From Candidatus Woesearchaeota archaeon (GTDB lineage Archaea; Nanobdellota; Nanobdellia; Woesearchaeales; GW2011-AR9), in NCBI GenBank assembly GCA_018676855.1, contig JABHDY010000002.1, positions 40,632-104,631 on the forward strand: 64,000 nucleotides of DNA. The letters run 5' to 3'. Below are positions 61,215-64,000 of the stretch, piece by piece (within the stretch, counting starts at the first letter, position 1; the number at the start of each line of letters is the position of its first letter). Under the pieces are notes generated by a model. That model had not been told where the DNA came from. It ran no database searches and saw only the letters and a program-made list of their open reading frames with translations. Both the position numbers and the translations under genes were made by a program.

Positions 61215-62423
61215 CTAAACTTGGAACTTACCATTTACCGCAAGTCCTCTCTTGAATGTAAATAAAATCAAAGTTAATAATAGCAATGCCATTGAAATAT
61301 ATCTTAATGTTGTACCCATTGAAAAAAGATCAATTGCTTTACCAACTACAATAAAGATTATTATCATCATTGCATTATGAAACATACTCTGAACAGAGAG
61401 AACTGTGGCTCTTTTATTTGATGAAATATGTGCATTAATGTAATCTTCTAAAATAATATCTTCAAAACCATATATGAAGTACAATAAACCAATGAAAGAA
61501 ACTACAACAAATAAATTTCCACTAGCTAAAAACCAAAAGATAGCAACTTGACTTAACAAAACTAACAATAAAATTAAATTTTCTTTCAGCAATTTTTCAA
61601 TATGATCTGCAAAATAAGCACCTATTGCTCTTATTCCCATCATAACCGCAAACAATATTCCAAAGAATTCAACCGTAACTCCAACGTTTGTTAATATTGG
61701 TTGCTGAAAAAATGCAAAAACTAATTCATAGATAATATGTCCTACAAAAAAGTAAAATATAATCCATCTTACTTGAATATGTTTGAATGAAAATTTTAAA
61801 CTCTCTATTGTTTGTTGCCAATGTTTTTTTAGTGTAAATTTATGATTAAAATTATACGGTTCTTTCATGGTTAGTAAAACTATCGCTCCTAGCAAATATA
61901 TTGCTCCTGTTAAAAGAAAACCTAGTCTTGGATTTACTAGATAAAGAGCAGGTCCAACAAAAACACCAATTATTGAACCAACTTGCCCAATTGCATTAAT
62001 TCTTCCTCTTATTTTCTTATATTCTTTTTCTCGGTTCACTCTTTTTAATGAATCATAAAGTAATGCTACATCAGAACCAGAAAAGAAAGAAAATGCTAGA
62101 CCCATAATTATAGCAATAAAATAATAATGTACAGGAACATTCATTATTCCAATCAACATAAATCCAATACCATGCAATCCTGCAGAAATGACGATTGCTT
62201 TTCTTTTTCCAATAAAATCTGCTAAAGCTCCTAGTGGTACTTCAAACAAGAAGATTACTAAAGCTAAAATAGACTCATGAATACTCATGCTTGTAAAATT
62301 AAATCCCAACCATAAGAGAAAAATAGTTTTGATCATCCATATCATTCTAATGTGGTCTATAAAATTGTATAAACCAAATTTCCAGATATTTCTATTCATT
62401 ACCTCTTTTTCTTTAACATTCAT
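61215..62423 (-). CDS. Major facilitator superfamily transporter
   Basis: 402 residues with about twelve membrane segments. The A motif between TM2 and TM3 reads GALADFIGKRKAIVIS and the start of the central loop has YKKIRGRINAIGQ, typical of MFS exporters. Substrate unknown; drug or metabolite export is possible. TATA-like ATATATAAAA (62445-62454) is about 27 nt before the ATG. The gene lies between palindromes A and B and inside its own inverted ends. Its codon use looks less rich in ACG/CGT than the core genes, which hints at transfer. Confidence 0.88.
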   Translation of the reverse strand: MNVKEKEVMNRNIWKFGLYNFIDHIRMIWMIKTIFLLWLGFNFTSMSIHESILALVIFLFEVPLGALADFIGKRKAIVISAGLHGIGFMLIGIMNVPVHYYFIAIIMGLAFSFFSGSDVALLYDSLKRVNREKEYKKIRGRINAIGQVGSIIGVFVGPALYLVNPRLGFLLTGAIYLLGAIVLLTMKEPYNFNHKFTLKKHWQQTIESLKFSFKHIQVRWIIFYFFVGHIIYELVFAFFQQPILTNVGVTVEFFGILFAVMMGIRAIGAYFADHIEKLLKENLILLLVLLSQVAIFWFLASGNLFVVVSFIGLLYFIYGFEDIILEDYINAHISSNKRATVLSVQSMFHNAMMIIIFIVVGKAIDLFSMGTTLRYISMALLLLTLILFTFKRGLAVNGKFQV

Positions 62424-62478
62424 AATTCTATTATTAATTAATACACATATATAAAATTAGGGGTTCCAAGCTTTTTAT

Positions 62479-62491
62479 TCCCTGAAAATTA
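62479..62491. repeat. Right 13-bp inverted end of the MFS module
   Basis: TCCCTGAAAATTA, exact inverse of 61194-61206. It is followed by the GC-richer block at 62494-62535. Confidence 0.65.
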
Positions 62492-62493
62492 CT

Positions 62494-62535
62494 TCTTCGC
62501 TTCGCTCAGACCACGCTGCGCTCTCACTTCGTTCG
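62494..62535. other. GC-richer degenerate short-repeat block
   Basis: CTTCGCTTCGCTCAG, then CGCTGCGCTCTC and CTTCGTTCGG: short pieces built on CTTCG/CGCTC. A similar block is at 63765-63822. Both sit directly left of palindromes B and C, so they appear to be part of the repeat unit. They contain no gene. Confidence 0.5.
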
Positions 62536-62540
62536 GGGAG

Positions 62541-62638
62541 CATAACAGCAACTATGCGGAAAGTCCCTCAGCTCGGGACGTTTCCCAAATTGTTTATTAT
62601 CCTTCGGATATAAACAACTTCGCATAGTTGCGATGTTA
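62541..62638. repeat. Long imperfect palindrome, site B
   Basis: Arms 62541-62558 (CATAACAGCAACTATGCG) and 62621-62638 pair over TAACA and GCAACTATGCG, with two extra bases in the right arm only. The centre contains two smaller hairpins, GTCCC/GGGAC (62563-62579) and GTTTAT/ATAAAC (62592-62615). The rest of the 325-base gap between genes holds inverted pieces shared with the 63.7 kb region. Confidence 0.8.
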
Positions 62639-62748
62639 GTTTCAATTTTTTGTGACCTTTTTTGATACTAAGCTTACGCTAAATCTAATAACTTTGACAT
62701 TGGCACTTCTTCAAACAAAAACTAAATTTAACTAGGGTGAGAAAAATT

Positions 62749-63168
62749 CTAAATTTTCAAAACAATGAGGTTTGTATATCCATGCTTCTTCTTCTCAATT
62801 ATTCCTCTTTGTTCAAGAATTGAAATCGCTCTAGAAATCTTCACAGGACTTAATTCTGCAAGAGTTCCTAATTTATTCTGCTCTATTTCCTTTCTTTCCA
62901 ACAATAATTTCATAACTCTTCTTTCATCATGAGGCAATATTGAGAGTAATTTTCCAATTTGAACTTTACTAATCTTGTCTTCAAAAAGATAAACAATATA
63001 ACCCCCTATTGCTAATGAAAGAATAGTTGTTCCATAAAGAAATAATGGATATTGAAAAAATGTGCTTCCTAAGTGTTTAGTATGATACATAGAAAAAGTA
63101 GTGATTAAGATTGCTAACAACAGTATCATTCCGGCTGAGATTAATATTTTATTCTTTGTTATTTGCAT
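62749..63168 (-). CDS. Membrane-anchored winged-helix regulator
   Basis: Two membrane segments at about 8-27 and 40-62, then a cytoplasmic MarR-like winged helix (LPHDERRVMKLLLERKEIEQN, LGTLAELSPVKISRAISIL, RGIIEKKKHGY). Such proteins sense something at the membrane and bind DNA directly. An AGGTGA ribosome-binding site precedes the ATG. It follows the Met/His-rich secreted protein by 41 bases, the likely partner or target gene. Membrane wHTH proteins of this shape are frequent in DPANN archaea. Confidence 0.8.
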   Translation of the reverse strand: MQITKNKILISAGMILLLAILITTFSMYHTKHLGSTFFQYPLFLYGTTILSLAIGGYIVYLFEDKISKVQIGKLLSILPHDERRVMKLLLERKEIEQNKLGTLAELSPVKISRAISILEQRGIIEKKKHGYTNLIVLKI

Positions 63169-63209
63169 ATTTTCACCTAATTAAAAATAAAAAAAACAAG
63201 TTAATAAAT

Positions 63210-63578
63210 TTATCTATAAATCTCAGGATGATGGCTTTTGTGTAAATTCCAAGTTTCATCACTAAAATCAACTGGTTTCTCTTTTGGGAAATCTCCTGTC
63301 ATCATCCATTGATGCATTACTTGAAATTCATCAAGTGAAACATCTCCTTCTTTAACTAAATCATGCATTGGACATTCAAAGTCAAGCTTTTCATGATATT
63401 TCTCAGATGTTTCAAAATCTCCTTGCATCATTGCTGTATGCATCTCCTCAAATCCTTCAGAAGCTACCATTTTTTCATGTAATTCATTCATACTAAAATA
63501 GCTACTTGCACTAACAAAAACAACTCCCACTATTAGCAAAGAAAAAATGCTAATTAATACTTTTTTATTTAAATCCAT
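63210..63578 (-). CDS. Exported Met/His-rich small protein, possible metal binder
   Basis: 122 residues with an N-terminal signal or anchor (residues 5-24, ending VSAS). The rest is soluble and rich in Met and His: EEMHTAMMQGDFE, FECPMHDLV, VMHQWMMTGDF, LHKSHHPEIYR. There is a single Cys. The repeated M-M/M-H spacing with GDF suggests two related half-motifs and binding of copper or another soft metal outside the cell. SD GAGGTG and TATA (63597-63606) are clear. Downstream is the membrane wHTH regulator. Function is inferred. Confidence 0.65.
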   Translation of the reverse strand: MDLNKKVLISIFSLLIVGVVFVSASSYFSMNELHEKMVASEGFEEMHTAMMQGDFETSEKYHEKLDFECPMHDLVKEGDVSLDEFQVMHQWMMTGDFPKEKPVDFSDETWNLHKSHHPEIYR

Positions 63579-63700
63579 TTTTACACCTCGCGTGTTTATT
63601 TATACTATTTCATAAGTTGAAAAGAAACATAATATTTACTGAAATCAAATATCAATTTATGAAATCAGAGGAGTATTTATTGAAATCAAGAGATTTTACA

Positions 63701-63759
63701 AATTTTTCTCACCCTTTCTTACTTAACTGTGCCAATGTTCAATGTACGGTCACAAAAAA
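63701..63759. repeat. Inverted counterpart of 62646-62748
   Basis: Three pieces match inversely and in the same order: AATTTTTCTCACCC (63701-63714 against 62735-62748), GTGCCAATGT (63729-63738 against 62697-62706) and GGTCACAAAAAA (63748-63759 against 62646-62657). They frame the two-gene module between sites B and C. The other bases of the gap 63607-63700 show nothing I can name beyond AT-rich sequence with GAAATCA repeated three times. Confidence 0.65.
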
Positions 63760-63764
63760 CTTTC

Positions 63765-63822
63765 TCCACTTCGTTACGAATCCTCCTCACTCCGTTCCGC
63801 TACGCTCCACTCGTAAGTCGGA
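63765..63822. other. GC-richer degenerate short-repeat block, second copy
   Basis: CCACTTCGTTACGAATCC, then CTCCGTTCCGCTACGCTCCA and TCGTAAGTCGGAGAA. Composition and word use match the block at 62494-62535. It also forms an inverted repeat with itself (TTCTCC near 63763 and GGAGAA near 63820). Confidence 0.5.
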
Positions 63823-63826
63823 GAAA

Positions 63827-64000
63827 CTAACAGCAACTATACGGTTCGGCTCCAGTCGCCACCTTTTAACTCCTTTCGCCTCTCCCAAATCTCAAACCAA
63901 ATTTATAATTTTCAAAATAAATTTACCCTTACCTGCTCGGGCTGTGGTTTGCCTCATCCCAGATGCCACCCTTTTGAGACTTCGCATAGTTGCAACGTTA
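63827..64000. repeat. Long imperfect palindrome, site C
   Basis: Left arm 63827-63843 (CTAACAGCAACTATACG) and right arm 63983-64000 at the window edge pair over TAAC and GCAACTATRCG, again with two extra bases in the right arm. The centre (~140 bases) is longer than in site B and has no ORF. Confidence 0.75.

Overview
This is an AT-rich archaeal chromosome segment with short intergenic gaps. Archaeal identity rests on an initiator tRNA-Met with an A1:U72 pair and on a full set of archaeal information genes: Rpo7/Spt4/S24e/S27ae, L21e/Rpo4/DUF655, TFS, a GINS subunit, Bud32, archease, diphthine synthase, archaeal Elp3, NreA, deoxyhypusine synthase and an archaeal ThrRS with its own editing domain. 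Short proteins, FtsZ, bacterial-type enzymes (RNase D, an HD enzyme of the RelA/SpoT type, proline dehydrogenase, sugar transferase) and several small zinc-ribbon and winged-helix families suggest a DPANN lineage such as Woesearchaeota. That placement is inference. Most genes appear to be leaderless: a TATA box is centred about 26-28 nt before the start codon in more than twenty cases, and I used this to choose starts. A smaller class has a Shine-Dalgarno of the GGTGAT/GGAGGT type (ftsZ, thioredoxin, PAC2, the 62.7-63.6 kb pair).

Layout. 0-6.6 kb: secreted subtilase and SppA, initiator tRNA, then nucleic-acid maintenance genes (uracil-DNA glycosylase, archease, MutY, RNase D) and an ArmA/FmrO-like 16S rRNA methyltransferase. 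6.7-14.7 kb: signal peptidase, TFS, glycan genes, CMP kinase, FKBP, FtsZ, a minimal sugar transferase and the rpoE-spt4-S24e-S27ae operon. 14.8-23.5 kb: small unknowns, Nth, a DsbD-like protein with its regulator, thioredoxin, Bud32, MnmC-like methyltransferase, GINS, a dCMP deaminase fusion and thymidylate kinase. 23.7-28.2 kb: phospholipase-like protein and a five-gene polyamine/hypusine operon. 28.3-42.7 kb: Ski2-like helicase, proline dehydrogenase, ThrRS, sugar deacetylase plus glycosyltransferase, IscS/IscU with a Cys-cluster regulator, RSH-type HD protein, TatD, radical SAM, J protein, Dus. 42.7-53.3 kb: twin zinc ribbons, phosphatases, PAC2, a catalytic-domain-only integrase, ZIP transporter and an oxidative-stress set (hemerythrin, SOD, peroxiredoxin). 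53.3-58.9 kb: dphB, a long CTCA repeat, elp3, and the L21e-rpoF-DUF655 cluster.

The last 3-4 kb is different. A tyrosine recombinase in an apparent operon with nreA faces an array of three long imperfect palindromes of one family (61077-61188, 62541-62638, 63827-64000). These separate two modules: an MFS transporter, and a secreted Met/His-rich protein with a membrane-bound winged-helix regulator. Two of the palindromes have extra bases on one arm only, which recalls attC sites of integrons, and each module also has its own inverted ends. This is the best candidate here for an undescribed mobile or cassette system.

Other notable signals are two divergent gene pairs that share one palindromic TTTATAAA exactly midway between their start codons, a 19-copy CTCA tract between elp3 and dphB, and an inverted-repeat operator around the integrase TATA box.
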